From Arthrobacter sp. AFG20 (GTDB lineage Bacteria; Actinomycetota; Actinomycetes; Actinomycetales; Micrococcaceae), in assembly GCF_002892795.1 (NCBI RefSeq), contig NZ_PJMC01000021.1:1-64000 (forward strand): a DNA stretch of 64,000 nucleotides, written 5' to 3'. Every line of letters begins with the position of its first letter. Position 1 is the stretch's first letter. Below, piece after piece: positions 18,209 to 27,175 of the stretch. The notes beneath the pieces are model-generated. The model did no database searches, had not been told where the DNA came from, and saw nothing but the letters and a program-made list of their open reading frames with translations. Made by a program: the position numbers and the translations under genes.

Positions 18209-18272
18209 TTTAACGCAGGACGTGTCACCAAGACGGGCTTACCGGTAAATTTGCGGGCCCAGAGAACCGTGT

Positions 18273-18345
18273 TTTTAGCAGCCAGTGAGGTTATTGGCCC
18301 GCTCGGGGACCACCCTCTGGGCTTGGAGTGCTGCGGCTGCTAAAA
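18273..18345. repeat. 11-bp inverted repeat in the pntA leader
   Basis: TTTTAGCAGCC (18273-18283) and its exact complement GGCTGCTAAAA (18335-18345) are separated by 51 nt, about 150 bp before pntA. It could be a leader hairpin, a terminator-like fold for upstream transcription, or a scar. No further support was found. Confidence 0.4.
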
Positions 18346-18495
18346 CTGCTGCCCCAGCCGGCGTTGGTCTAGGCCGCCGAAACAGTGACTCAAGCGCCAA
18401 TGGTTCCCTGTCTTGTTTCTTGAAGAAGATTTTGGGTTTCCCCACATCACGCCTCGGCTGCTGTGCGAGCAAGCTGTTGGAGAAAGAGAGTAAAC

Positions 18496-20052
18496 GTGAC
18501 GCGTATTGGCATTGTGGCCGAGTTGGGCCGCGAAACACGGGTGGCGGCGACGCCTGTCACCGTGAAGCAGTTGTTGGGGTTGGGCTACGAGATTGTGGTC
18601 GAGAAGGGCGCAGGCGAGGGGGCCTCCTTCCGTGATGAGGCTTACGCCGAAGCGGGGGCCCTGGTTGTGGGCGCTGATGAGGCTTGGGGCAGCGAGGTGG
18701 TGTTGCGGATCAATCCGCCCACTGAGGATGAGATCGCCCGTCTCACCGAGGGTGCCACGCTGATCGGGTCGTTGAGCCCGGGATTGCGGCCTGAGTTGGT
18801 GGAAGCGTTGGCGGCGCGTCCGATCACGGCGCTGGCGTTGGATGCGGTGCCGCGGATCTCGCGGGCCCAGTCGATGGATGTGCTTAGTTCGATGGCGAAC
18901 ATTGCCGGGTACCGTGCCGTGATCGAGGCCGCGCACGAGTTCGGCCGGTTTTTCACGGGACAGGTCACCGCGGCGGGCAAGGTCCCGCCGGCGAAGGTCC
19001 TGGTCGCGGGCGCGGGCGTCGCCGGATTGGCGGCGATCGGCGCTGCGAGCAGCCTGGGCGCTATTGTCCGGGCGACGGACCCGCGGCCGGAGGTCGCCGA
19101 CCAGGTGAAATCCATTGGCGGTACCTACCTCAAGGTCGAAGTCGCCGAAGAGATGAAGTCCACGGACGGATACGCGAAGGCCACGTCCGAGGCTTACAAC
19201 GCCAGGGCCGCGGAAATCTACTCCGAGCAGGCAGCGGATGTGGACATCATCATCACCACCGCCCTGATCCCGGGACGCCCGGCGCCGAAGCTGCTCACCG
19301 CCGAGGACGTGGCAAGCATGAAGGCCGGCAGCGTGATCGTGGACATGGCAGCGGGCCAGGGCGGAAACGTCGAAGGCTCCGTCGCCGGGGAACGCATTGT
19401 CACTGATAACGGGGTGGTGATCCTGGGCTACACGGATCTGCCGGCACGGCTCCCGGCCCAGGCCTCCCAGCTGTACGGGACGAACATGGTCAACCTCCTC
19501 AAGCTCCTCACCCCGGACAAGGACGGTCAGCTTCGGATCGATTTCGACGACGTTGTCCAGCGGTCAGTGACGGTGGTGCGCGAGGGCGAGAAGACCTGGC
19601 CCCCGCCCCCGGTCCAGGTCTCCGCCGCACCAGCAGTGACGACCGACGCCGGAACGGCCGCCGAAAACCCTGCACCGAAGACGAAACAGGGCGTCAGCAC
19701 GGCCGGCAAGGCAGGGCTCTTCGCGGCGGGTATCGCGGTGCTGTTCGGGATCAACGCGGTCGCCCCGGCGCCGTTGCCGCAGCACTTCACGGTGCTGATG
19801 CTCTCGATCGTGGTCGGCTTCTATGTGATCGGGAAAGTCCACCACGCCCTGCACACGCCGCTGATGTCCGTGACGAACGCGATCTCCGGAATCATCGTCG
19901 TCGGTGCGCTGCTGCAGGTCACCTCCGAGAACATCGTGATGCAGGTCCTCGCCGCCGTCGCGGTCCTGCTGGCCAGCATCAACATTTTCGGCGGCTTCGC
20001 TGTCACCCGGCGGATGCTCGCCATGTTCTCCGCCGGGAAGGCCCGTTCATGA
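18496..20052 (+). CDS. pntA: NAD(P) transhydrogenase subunit alpha
   Basis: A 518-residue membrane-bound proton-translocating transhydrogenase subunit that, with PntB, makes NADPH from NADH and the proton gradient. The NAD-binding domain I spans about 1-380, with the Rossmann segment KVLVAGAGVAGLAAIGAASSLGA and the alanine-dehydrogenase-like loop NMVNLLKLLTPDKDG. The C-terminal quarter holds four membrane helices (from GLFAAGIAVLFGINAV), so the alpha1 and alpha2 parts are fused as in E. coli. Start GTG at 18496, where MTRIGIVAE fits the family N-terminus, with a GAGAAAGAGAG site. It overlaps pntB. NADPH is needed by the BVMO and reductases nearby. Confidence 0.95.
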   Translation: MTRIGIVAELGRETRVAATPVTVKQLLGLGYEIVVEKGAGEGASFRDEAYAEAGALVVGADEAWGSEVVLRINPPTEDEIARLTEGATLIGSLSPGLRPELVEALAARPITALALDAVPRISRAQSMDVLSSMANIAGYRAVIEAAHEFGRFFTGQVTAAGKVPPAKVLVAGAGVAGLAAIGAASSLGAIVRATDPRPEVADQVKSIGGTYLKVEVAEEMKSTDGYAKATSEAYNARAAEIYSEQAADVDIIITTALIPGRPAPKLLTAEDVASMKAGSVIVDMAAGQGGNVEGSVAGERIVTDNGVVILGYTDLPARLPAQASQLYGTNMVNLLKLLTPDKDGQLRIDFDDVVQRSVTVVREGEKTWPPPPVQVSAAPAVTTDAGTAAENPAPKTKQGVSTAGKAGLFAAGIAVLFGINAVAPAPLPQHFTVLMLSIVVGFYVIGKVHHALHTPLMSVTNAISGIIVVGALLQVTSENIVMQVLAAVAVLLASINIFGGFAVTRRMLAMFSAGKARS

Positions 20053-20099
20053 GCGCCGTCACCGCAACAGCAGCAGCAACACTTACGAGGAGCTTTACC

Positions 20100-21527
20100 G
20101 TGACTGATACCGTCTCCGGTCCGTTGACCGCCGACTCCATCGCGGGGGCGGCTTACATCGTCGCGGCCCTGCTGTTCATTCTCAGCCTTGCCGGGCTGAG
20201 CAAGCACGAGAAAGCACGCGCCGGGGTCGTCTACGGCATCACCGGCATGGTCATCGCCCTCGCCGCCACCATCTGGCTGACCCTGCAGGACGCCTGGGGC
20301 ACCGGCCACGCCCTCACCGGCCTGGGCCTGCTGGTCGCCGCGGTCGCCGTCGGCGGGGCCATCGGGCTCTGGCGCGCCCGGGTGGTCGAAATGACCGGCA
20401 TGCCCGAACTCATCGCCCTGCTGCACAGCTTCGTGGGCCTCGCCGCGGTCCTGGTGGGCTGGAACGGACACCTCGAAGCCCCCGCCTTGTCTTCGGACCT
20501 GACGGCGATCCACCACGCCGAGGTCTTCATCGGGGTGTTCATCGGCGCCGTGACGTTCACCGGCTCGATCGTGGCGTTCCTGAAACTCTCCGCCCGGATG
20601 AAATCCTCACCCCTGATGCTGCCGGGCAAAAACGCCATCAACCTCGGCGCCCTCGCCGCGTTCATCGCCCTGACCGTCTGGTACGTCAACGACTCCCAGC
20701 TCTGGCTGCTCATCGTCGTCACCGTCCTTGCCCTGGGGCTGGGCTGGCACCTGGTCGCCTCCATCGGCGGCGGCGACATGCCCGTCGTCGTCTCCATGCT
20801 CAACAGCTACTCCGGCTGGGCCGCCGCCGCGGCCGGCTTCCTACTCAACAACGACCTGCTCATCATCACCGGAGCCCTGGTCGGCTCCTCGGGCGCCTAC
20901 CTGTCCTACATCATGTGCAAAGCAATGAACCGGTCCTTCATCTCCGTGATCGCCGGCGGGTTCGGCATCGCCGCCCCCGCCAGCAAAGGAGACACGGACC
21001 AGGGCGAGCACCGCGAAATCACCGCCGAAGCCACAGCGGAAATGCTCACCAACGCCTCGTCCGTGGTCATTACCCCCGGCTACGGCATGGCCGTCGCCCA
21101 GGCCCAGTACCCCGTGGCCGAACTCGCCCACCAGCTCCGTGAAAAGGGCGTGAACGTCAGGTTCGGCATCCACCCCGTCGCCGGCCGCCTCCCAGGGCAC
21201 ATGAACGTCCTCCTCGCCGAAGCCAAAGTCCCATACGACATCGTCCTGGAAATGGACGAAATCAACGACGACCTCGGAGACACCTCCGTCGTCCTCGTGA
21301 TCGGGGCGAACGACACAGTCAACCCCGCAGCAGCCGAAGACCCCGGCAGCCCGATCGCCGGCATGCCCGTCCTTAAAGTCTGGGAAGCAGAGAACGTCAT
21401 CGTGTTCAAACGCTCCATGGCTACAGGGTACGCCGGTGTACAGAACCCTCTGTTCTTCCGGGACAACTCCCAAATGCTCTTCGGCGACGCCAAACAACGC
21501 GTCGAAGACATCCTCAAAGCCTTCTAA
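20100..21527 (+). CDS. pntB: NAD(P) transhydrogenase subunit beta
   Basis: The beta subunit: about nine membrane helices (from AAYIVAALLFILSLAGLS) followed by the NADP(H)-binding domain III (from about residue 300). Signatures are VVITPGYGMAVAQAQ, GIHPVAGRLPGHMNVLLAEA and VIGANDTVNPAA, with VFKRSMATGYAGVQNPLF at the end. The GTG at 20100 follows GAGGAGC and gives the usual N-terminus. An in-frame ATG at 20049 overlapping the pntA stop (ATGA) would add 17 residues and cannot be excluded. Complete and apparently functional. Confidence 0.93.
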   Translation: MTDTVSGPLTADSIAGAAYIVAALLFILSLAGLSKHEKARAGVVYGITGMVIALAATIWLTLQDAWGTGHALTGLGLLVAAVAVGGAIGLWRARVVEMTGMPELIALLHSFVGLAAVLVGWNGHLEAPALSSDLTAIHHAEVFIGVFIGAVTFTGSIVAFLKLSARMKSSPLMLPGKNAINLGALAAFIALTVWYVNDSQLWLLIVVTVLALGLGWHLVASIGGGDMPVVVSMLNSYSGWAAAAAGFLLNNDLLIITGALVGSSGAYLSYIMCKAMNRSFISVIAGGFGIAAPASKGDTDQGEHREITAEATAEMLTNASSVVITPGYGMAVAQAQYPVAELAHQLREKGVNVRFGIHPVAGRLPGHMNVLLAEAKVPYDIVLEMDEINDDLGDTSVVLVIGANDTVNPAAAEDPGSPIAGMPVLKVWEAENVIVFKRSMATGYAGVQNPLFFRDNSQMLFGDAKQRVEDILKAF

Positions 21528-22170
21528 GGGACCACACCTCTAAATGCCCCCGTCATAATCTGCAGCACTTTCCGGCCCAGGCCGGCGGGGTTCATGCATG
21601 CACTGACCGCTTAAGAAGACGAAACGGGTGGAAACCATCCCGCTACACCGGGTCCCCTCCCAGGGCCACAAAGTCCTGATCCGGCGTGCCATTCAGGCCT
21701 CCAGAAGAACCACGAGCACTGCAGCTCCCTGGAGCGCCGGTATGGCGAACTGTTGGAGTGGTATCTCAGCCAGCGGTCAGTTTCCCCGAGAGTGAATCGC
21801 AGTGAATGAGTCCGAACAGCCAAGAAAGCAACCGGGGCAGCGTTAGCTGTGACCTATTCCCCGGCATCCATAAAGCCGCGGTGGGGCGCCGATGGTCACC
21901 CGGATCATCAACTATCGCAACGAGTCAAGGCGCCTCACCGCTTTATCGTGACAGGGCATGGCACGGCTACTAACTGAGCGGGCGGAAGCCCCGGTAACTA
22001 AAGAACCGTCATGCCGTCACTTGTGTTCATATTTTTCGTACTTTTCCAGAAAAGGAATCTCACGAAGCCTAATAGCAGAACACCCTGTGTCTTTGTGCGC
22101 CCGGGGGCGGCATCGTTGCCCTCTGCAGCGGCCGACAACGCAAAGCGTGAATCCATAAGGCCGCACCGTG
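21528..22170. other. Gene-free stretch after pntAB
   Basis: About 640 bases with only short, overlapping frames. A plus-strand stretch near 21700-21800 reads NHEHCSSLERRYGELLEWYLSQ and looks protein-like, but I cannot assign it. No clear terminator was found after pntB. Confidence 0.4.
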
Positions 22171-22174
22171 AGGA

Positions 22175-22790
22175 CATTAAATTCCGGCGCTGAAGGCGGC
22201 AGCGTGAGCACGTCATATTCGTCTCGAAGACGTCCAATCCCGGGAGTAGGTGCGTTCGCGTTGATCACTCTGATTGACCGCGACCGCAGGCCGGTGACCT
22301 TCAGCCACGAGTCATTGAACGAACTCGGCACCCTCCTTCGAAATGTCCGCTACCGCGCGACGGCGGGAGAATTCGTCGGGGTGGTATTACCGGCCAGGGC
22401 AGGAGATGTGTCGCCGGCGCGGATCTGACCGCCACGCGCGACCTCAGGAGGCAGGCTCGGCACAGGAGATTGCCGTCCTTGGCCACGAGGTCTTTGGTGC
22501 CTTGGCCGCGATGGCCGTACGGACCTTCATGTTAGTAACGGCGCAGCAATTGGAGGCGGCCTTGAAATCGCCCTTGCCGCCGAATACCGCACTGTCTCGT
22601 CCGCGGCGAACGGTATCGCTTTGCCCGAGGCGTACCTGGGCCTGGTCCCCGGGTGGGGCCGGGGTGTCCTGGCTCCCGCAGCTGATTGGCCCCCGCAACT
22701 CCATCAAGGTCATGATCGAAAACGAACTGGCCAACAACAGGACCCTCAACATTCCGGTCGCCCACGACATGGGGATCGCGTGCTGATTGC
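22175..22790 (+). pseudogene. FadB/FadJ-type enoyl-CoA hydratase/3-hydroxyacyl-CoA dehydrogenase, N-terminal remnant
   Basis: Segments in changing frames follow the crotonase half of a multifunctional fatty-acid oxidation protein: ALITLIDRDRRPVTFSHESL, GEFVGVVLPARAG, AQEIAVLGHEVFGALA, then GGGLEIALAAEYRTVSSAA, ALPEAYLGLVPGWG and SIKVMIENELANNRTLN. The last three are characteristic (ALPExxLGLVPGWGG; IENxLNxNRxL). At least three frameshifts are present. The dehydrogenase half is absent. Confidence 0.7.
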
Positions 22791-23599
22791 CGAGAATCCT
22801 GATGCGACGGCACTTGGTGTCGCATCTGTCGACCCCTGGTTGCCGCCGCTGACCATTTACAGCCCGACGCGGTCCTGCTCTCTCACTCGCTCGACGGCCG
22901 CGACCTTGCAGGCCCTATGTCCGCCCGGTTACATCCTGCAATCTCCGCTGACGCGATCGGGGTATCGCGTGAGGAGCTCGGAGTGGTTGCAACCCACTCC
23001 GTCTATGGTGGCACGCACAACGTGACTTCCGGTTGTGCAGGCGGGTTCGAACCGTTCGGCATTCGAACTCCAGAACTTCAGGGTCACCAACCAGATGCCG
23101 CCCCTCGCCGACGACCATTGCCAGGCCAGCCGGCACCGTCAGGGCATGCGGTCACCACGGCCAGGTCCGTTGGCAAAGCATGCCCGGCTGGGTGGGCGCT
23201 GCCGCGGTAAGGCTGATCCGCATGCTCCTGGCCGCCGTCCGGCCGGCGGTCACAAACATACGCAGCAGCTCGGCCGGGGCGTCGAGTTCCTGCTCGGCGG
23301 CCTCAAGGGCCTGGCAGGCCCGCCCGTGGGGGGGGCAGCGGAGGTCTCGGCACCTCAGGCATGCCCACCGGGACAGGACACTGCTCAGGGCGAAATGGAG
23401 ATGGCCTGCTGCGATCCAGTCTTTACGGGCACCGAAGCGTCCAAAATCCGAGATGGAGACGCTACCAGGCGGAGATTGATTGTGCGAGGCATCTCGGGGG
23501 AAAGTCCACTGGGCCAGAACTACCGAATGTTGTAGCGATACATGTCGGCGGTCTCCAGCAGTGCTGAGAACCGTTCGCGGCCCATTTATAAGAATAGAT
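22791..23599. other. Unassigned stretch
   Basis: Both strands carry overlapping open frames without recognised motifs. A minus-strand segment (ACQALEAAEQELDAPAELLR then FVTAGRTAARSMRISL) may be part of a lost gene. There is a T-arm-like string near 23045, but no tRNA fold. Confidence 0.35.
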
Positions 23600-23900
23600 C
23601 GACGGTCACACCCGGTTTGGTCTTCAATGGGGAGGATTCCCCTTTGGTGAACCTGATGCTTTCGGTCAGGGGACCTTCGCTGAGTTCGAACGGACCCCGA
23701 TCGGGGAACGCCAGCGCGAAGGTGTTACCCTGGCCAAGGCCCGCGGCGCCTACTGCGGACGCCGGAGGGCGCTCTCGCCCGAGAACGCCGCCGAGCTGCG
23801 GCGCCGGCCCGGGGTGGGGGAGCAGAAGAAGACCGGCCTGGCCCGGGTATTCGGTATCAGCCGTGGAACCTTGTACCAGTACCTCAGAACAGAGAGCTGA
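23600..23900 (+). pseudogene. Serine recombinase (resolvase/invertase) C-terminal fragment
   Basis: Reads LVFNGEDSPLVNLMLSV, then, after a frame change near 23675, TFAEFERTPIGERQREGVTL, AKARGAYCGRRRALSPE and FGISRGTLYQYLRTES-stop. Intact resolvases have FTGEDSPMANLMLSVMGAFAEFE, then IRERQREGI, KxRGxYxGRKxxLSPE and GISRxTLYQYLR. The catalytic N-terminal domain is missing. It is a relic of a Tn3-like or similar element. Confidence 0.8.
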
Positions 23901-24312
23901 AGGCAGGAGCGAGCGCTGCAACCGGCTTTGGACCAAATACGCCGGGCGCAGAGGACTTAGTTGTGACTATTCGTTAAGAATACCGGTTGTTTCACAGCCC
24001 GGTTGGCGGTTTAGCTGATTCTGGTGACCAGGGCGAAGCGTGCGACCCCAAGACGTCGGATGGGGGAGTTATGCCAAGATCCTCCGCTGCCTGAGGGAGA
24101 TGTGCCTGATGACAGCCACTGTGTGGACCGCACGCATGGCCAAGACCGCAAAGGCCGCATTTTTGAATGCGGTGGACTCACCCGCTCGTCGCCGCTATCC
24201 CGCGAGGAGGTATTGGATCATTTGGTATCAGATCCTGGACCAACCTGGCTGGCGCAGTGGTCTCATCGGGCGGCTGGCGGCTCGGATTCAGATCCGGCCC
24301 GGAAGGTTGCCG
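23901..24312. other. Gene-free stretch
   Basis: About 410 bases between the recombinase fragment and the MBL hydrolase stop. Only short frames occur and no motif was recognised. Confidence 0.35.
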
Positions 24313-25365
24313 TCATCGAAGCACAGCCGGCCGTGGTTCCGTGAGGGGCACGTCGATGTCGTAGTCCTTGGAGCGCAGGTACACGACGTGGCTGGCTGTT
24401 TCGGAGACAGCCAGCCGCAGCGAGAAGGCCTGCAGGGACTCCCAGCCCCGGGACCAGGTCAGGTGCCGGGCGATGTCCCAGACGGTTTGTGGCCGGTGCA
24501 CCTCCATCACCCGCAGGACCTCGGCGGAGCGTTCCCGGTTGTGCTCGATGAGCTGTGCGACCCGGCGCTGCATGCCGCTGAACCGGTACTCGTGCGCCGG
24601 GCAGATCTCCATGGCGTCCTCGAACGCGATCAGGTCCAGGGACTCGTAGTAGTCCGCCAAAGGGTTGGCAGGCCCGGGCAGCTCCAGAGCGATGTGCGGG
24701 GAGATGCGCGGCAGGACGTGGTCCCCGCTGAAGATCATCCCGTGCGGCTCATCGACCAGGCATATGTGCCCCGGTGAATGCCCCGGGGTGGTGACCACCC
24801 GTAGCTCCAGCCTTTTGGCGGGCACCAGGCTGCCGTCGGTGAGCCGCAGGTCCGGATCCGCGAGGTTCTGCAGTTGGAGCAGACTCCGGTGGTTCAGGGC
24901 CACCTCGGCCAGCCGGTCCGCCGGCACGCCCCACAGCGTCAGCTCCTCGCGGTCGTTGCGCAGGACAAGGTCAGCGTCCCCGGCGGCACTGAGCCGGCGC
25001 ACTTCCTTCTCCCCCAGGGCCACCCACGCTCCCGTTGCCGCGCGCAGGCGGGCGGCCATGCCGAGATGGTCCGAGTGGAAATGGGTGGCCACGATGCCCG
25101 TGAGGTCCCTCAGGCCCAGACCTGCCTGCCGCAGTCCAGCAGCCAAATGCTCCAGGCCGGCATCGCTGTCCCAGCCCGGATCGATCAGGACGGCGTCACC
25201 GTCGCCCAAGAGTAGATAACTCAGGGTATAGCGCATGGGATTGTCCGGGAAGGGGACGGGAATGGACCACACCTCCGCGCCGAGCTGCTCCACAGGCGGC
25301 AGCACCCTGTTCTGCCACGCTTCCTTCTGGGCGTGGCCGGTGAGGGTAATCGGCGGCAGGCTCAT
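24313..25365 (-). CDS. MBL-fold metallo-hydrolase (glyoxalase II/LACTB2-like)
   Basis: A 350-residue metallo-beta-lactamase-fold hydrolase. The dinuclear metal site is H95-x-H97-x-D99-H100 in IVATHFHSDHLGMAARLR. Further ligands are in TPGHSPGHICL and FSGDHVLP, and there is a C-terminal winged-helix-like region (VMEVHRPQTVWDIARHLTW). Such proteins hydrolyse thioesters, lactones or related esters. The ATG at 25365 follows GAAAGGAAACTC. It is the last gene of the long minus-strand catabolic block, 440 bp downstream of the CitE-like lyase, so it may be separately transcribed. Possible roles are acyl-CoA thioesterase or lactonase. A truncated paralogue lies at 5850-6107. Confidence 0.85.
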   Translation of the reverse strand: MSLPPITLTGHAQKEAWQNRVLPPVEQLGAEVWSIPVPFPDNPMRYTLSYLLLGDGDAVLIDPGWDSDAGLEHLAAGLRQAGLGLRDLTGIVATHFHSDHLGMAARLRAATGAWVALGEKEVRRLSAAGDADLVLRNDREELTLWGVPADRLAEVALNHRSLLQLQNLADPDLRLTDGSLVPAKRLELRVVTTPGHSPGHICLVDEPHGMIFSGDHVLPRISPHIALELPGPANPLADYYESLDLIAFEDAMEICPAHEYRFSGMQRRVAQLIEHNRERSAEVLRVMEVHRPQTVWDIARHLTWSRGWESLQAFSLRLAVSETASHVVYLRSKDYDIDVPLTEPRPAVLR

Positions 25366-25804
25366 GAGTTTCCTTTCAAACAGCAAAAATGGGTGTGTGA
25401 CTGGGCTTAGCCGGATCCTGAATGTCGTCTGTGCATTCTGCATACCCGAGTTATCGTGACGGTGGTGCAACAGTAGCGGTTGAGCCACGGCTTAAGCGGG
25501 CACAGTTTGCGGGCGGGGCATACGCGAATCGGGGAGGCCAATGTCTACGCTGTTAGACCAATCCGCGTCTCGAAACGTTGTACAGGAACTTTTTTGGTTC
25601 GCGGATACACGGAGGTATTCGGTGACCAGTTCTTGAATTTGGCGGGAGAAGTCGCTGGACTGCTCCAGGGCTTGTTCGACGTGCCGAGTTCCCATCGCCT
25701 CTTCGGGTCGTTGACCATCCTGAAAGCTAGCTTTCGGAATGGTCAGCTGGTTGTCCCTTTCATCCTGGATGTTCTGCGGATTTTTCCATGAACGAGGCGG
25801 ACGC
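25366..25804. other. Spacer with weak minus-strand open frame
   Basis: Upstream region of the MBL gene. A minus-strand frame (25492-25695, with HVEQALEQSSDFSRQIQELV) looks protein-like but has no recognised family and may be a remnant. The promoter for the MBL gene is probably here, but I could not pick one out. Confidence 0.35.
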
Positions 25805-26656
25805 TCATGCCGAGGACGTCCCTACCTTCGCAGTCCCGGGCCTCGCTATGTGCTTGGCGCGGGCGAGTGTCGTGCGGGCGTGCCGCAGGACGGGTTCGTC
25901 CACCATCCGTCCTTCGAAGGTGAATACCCCGCCTGACTGCCCGGCGGCGGCGAGCATCCGCCGGGCCTGCTCCACCTCGGCAGGAGCCGGGATGAAGGAC
26001 TCGCGAATGATGGGCATCTGGCCGGGATGGATGGACGCCTTGGCTGCGAAGCCGGAGGCGACAGCATCGTCGGATTCGGCTTTGAGCCCGGTCAGGTCGG
26101 CAATGTCCAGGTAGACAGAGTCCAGTGCCGCTTTCCCGGCCGCGCTTGCGGCGAGCAGCACGTGCGACCGGGCGTGCAGGGCCACGTCCCGGTACCGGCC
26201 GTCGGGCCGGCGGCTGGACGTGCCGCCCAGTGAGGCGACCAGGTCTTCCGCACCCCACATGAGGGCCGCCACATTGGGTGCTGCCGCAATGCACGGCGCG
26301 TTGATGATGCCTCTGGCTGTTTCACACAGGGCCACCAGCGAGTAGTTGGCCAGCTGTGCCAGCGACTCTGGCTCCTCGGTCTTGGCCAGCATGACGTACC
26401 TGTAGCGGGTCTGCTGGAGTGCGTGCAGGTCCATTGCGAAGTCGTCGGTGTCCGCCGGGTTGATCCTGACGATGGTCCGGTCCGGGTCCATGGGGTTCGC
26501 AATGAGGGTTTGCCGTGCCTGTTCCCGGTCCCCGGGGGCCACGGCGTCCTCGAGGTCCAAGATGACTGCGTCAGCCCGATCCATCGCCTTGCCGTAGCGG
26601 TCCGGGCGGTCGGCGGGGCAGAAGAGGATCGCCGGGCCCATCTCAAAGGCTGCCAC
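25805..26656 (-). CDS. CitE-like (HpcH/HpaI) beta-hydroxyacyl-CoA lyase
   Basis: A 283-residue TIM-barrel lyase of the citrate lyase beta family. Motifs: ILFCPADRPDRYGKAMDRAD at the N-terminus, DAVILDLEDAVAPGDRE (Mg/phosphate region), RTIVRINPADTDDF, MWGAEDLVASLGG (metal-binding E and D), and GFAAKASIHPGQMPII (KxxIHPxQ). The start is GTG at 26656 with a GGAG site and 2 bp between it and the preceding stop. In mycobacteria the orthologous position (Rv2498c, from family knowledge) is a beta-hydroxyacyl-CoA lyase next to maoC-like, accA1 and accD1 genes, linked to leucine catabolism. Role here: retro-aldol or Claisen cleavage of a 3-hydroxy-3-methyl-type CoA ester. Confidence 0.88.
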   Translation of the reverse strand: MAAFEMGPAILFCPADRPDRYGKAMDRADAVILDLEDAVAPGDREQARQTLIANPMDPDRTIVRINPADTDDFAMDLHALQQTRYRYVMLAKTEEPESLAQLANYSLVALCETARGIINAPCIAAAPNVAALMWGAEDLVASLGGTSSRRPDGRYRDVALHARSHVLLAASAAGKAALDSVYLDIADLTGLKAESDDAVASGFAAKASIHPGQMPIIRESFIPAPAEVEQARRMLAAAGQSGGVFTFEGRMVDEPVLRHARTTLARAKHIARPGTAKVGTSSA

Positions 26657-26658
26657 GG

Positions 26659-27171
26659 CTACTCCTGTCCGGCTGATACGGTGACTTCGTGCGCCTCGCG
26701 TGTCCACATCAGGCAGGTGCGTGTTGCTTCCGCCACTACGACACCGTCCTGGTTGCGGCCGGTGTGCTTCATGCCCACCACTCCCTGGCCGGGGCGGGAG
26801 GCGGACCGCCGGACCTCTGTCACTTCCGTTTCGGTGTACAGGGTGTCGCCGTGGAACATCGGATGCGGGAAGCGGACGTCCGTGAGGCCAAGCTGGCCGA
26901 TGATGGTTCCTTCCGTCATCTGGGGCACGGACTGGCCGATCATGGTGCCCAGGGTGAAGAGGGAGTTCATGAGCCTTTGGCCGAAGGGCTGGGTGGCACT
27001 CCACGCAGCATCCAGGTGCAGGCCCTGGTTGTTCATGGTCAACGAGGTGAAAAGGACATTGTCCGTTTCCGTGAGGGTGCGGCCGGGCCTGTGGGCGTAG
27101 ACCGTGCCTTCCTGGAGTTCATCAAGGTAGAGACCGCGCTGCTGGATGCGTTTAGTGTCCGTGGTGTCCAT
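26659..27171 (-). CDS. MaoC-family hydratase
   Basis: A 170-residue single hot-dog protein. It begins GLYLDELQEGTVYAHRPGRT and has the active-site helix SLTMNNQGLHLD, where this clade replaces the classical GDxNPxH by MNxxxLHxD. VRFPHPMFHGDTLYTETEV follows. Similar proteins hydrate mesaconyl- or methylglutaconyl-type enoyl-CoA esters. ATG with GAAGGGATAATCCC upstream. It is tightly packed between the biotin carboxylase (4 bp) and the lyase (2 bp), so the three are surely co-transcribed. Expected step: hydration of the carboxylated enoyl-CoA before cleavage by the lyase. Confidence 0.87.
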   Translation of the reverse strand: MDTTDTKRIQQRGLYLDELQEGTVYAHRPGRTLTETDNVLFTSLTMNNQGLHLDAAWSATQPFGQRLMNSLFTLGTMIGQSVPQMTEGTIIGQLGLTDVRFPHPMFHGDTLYTETEVTEVRRSASRPGQGVVGMKHTGRNQDGVVVAEATRTCLMWTREAHEVTVSAGQE

Positions 27172-27175
27172 GGGA

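Noticed and set aside
23035..23060. T-arm-like string around GGTTCGAACC, possible tRNA 3' end on the minus strand
   Set aside because: The arm pairs only in three positions and no acceptor, D or anticodon arms can be found around it.
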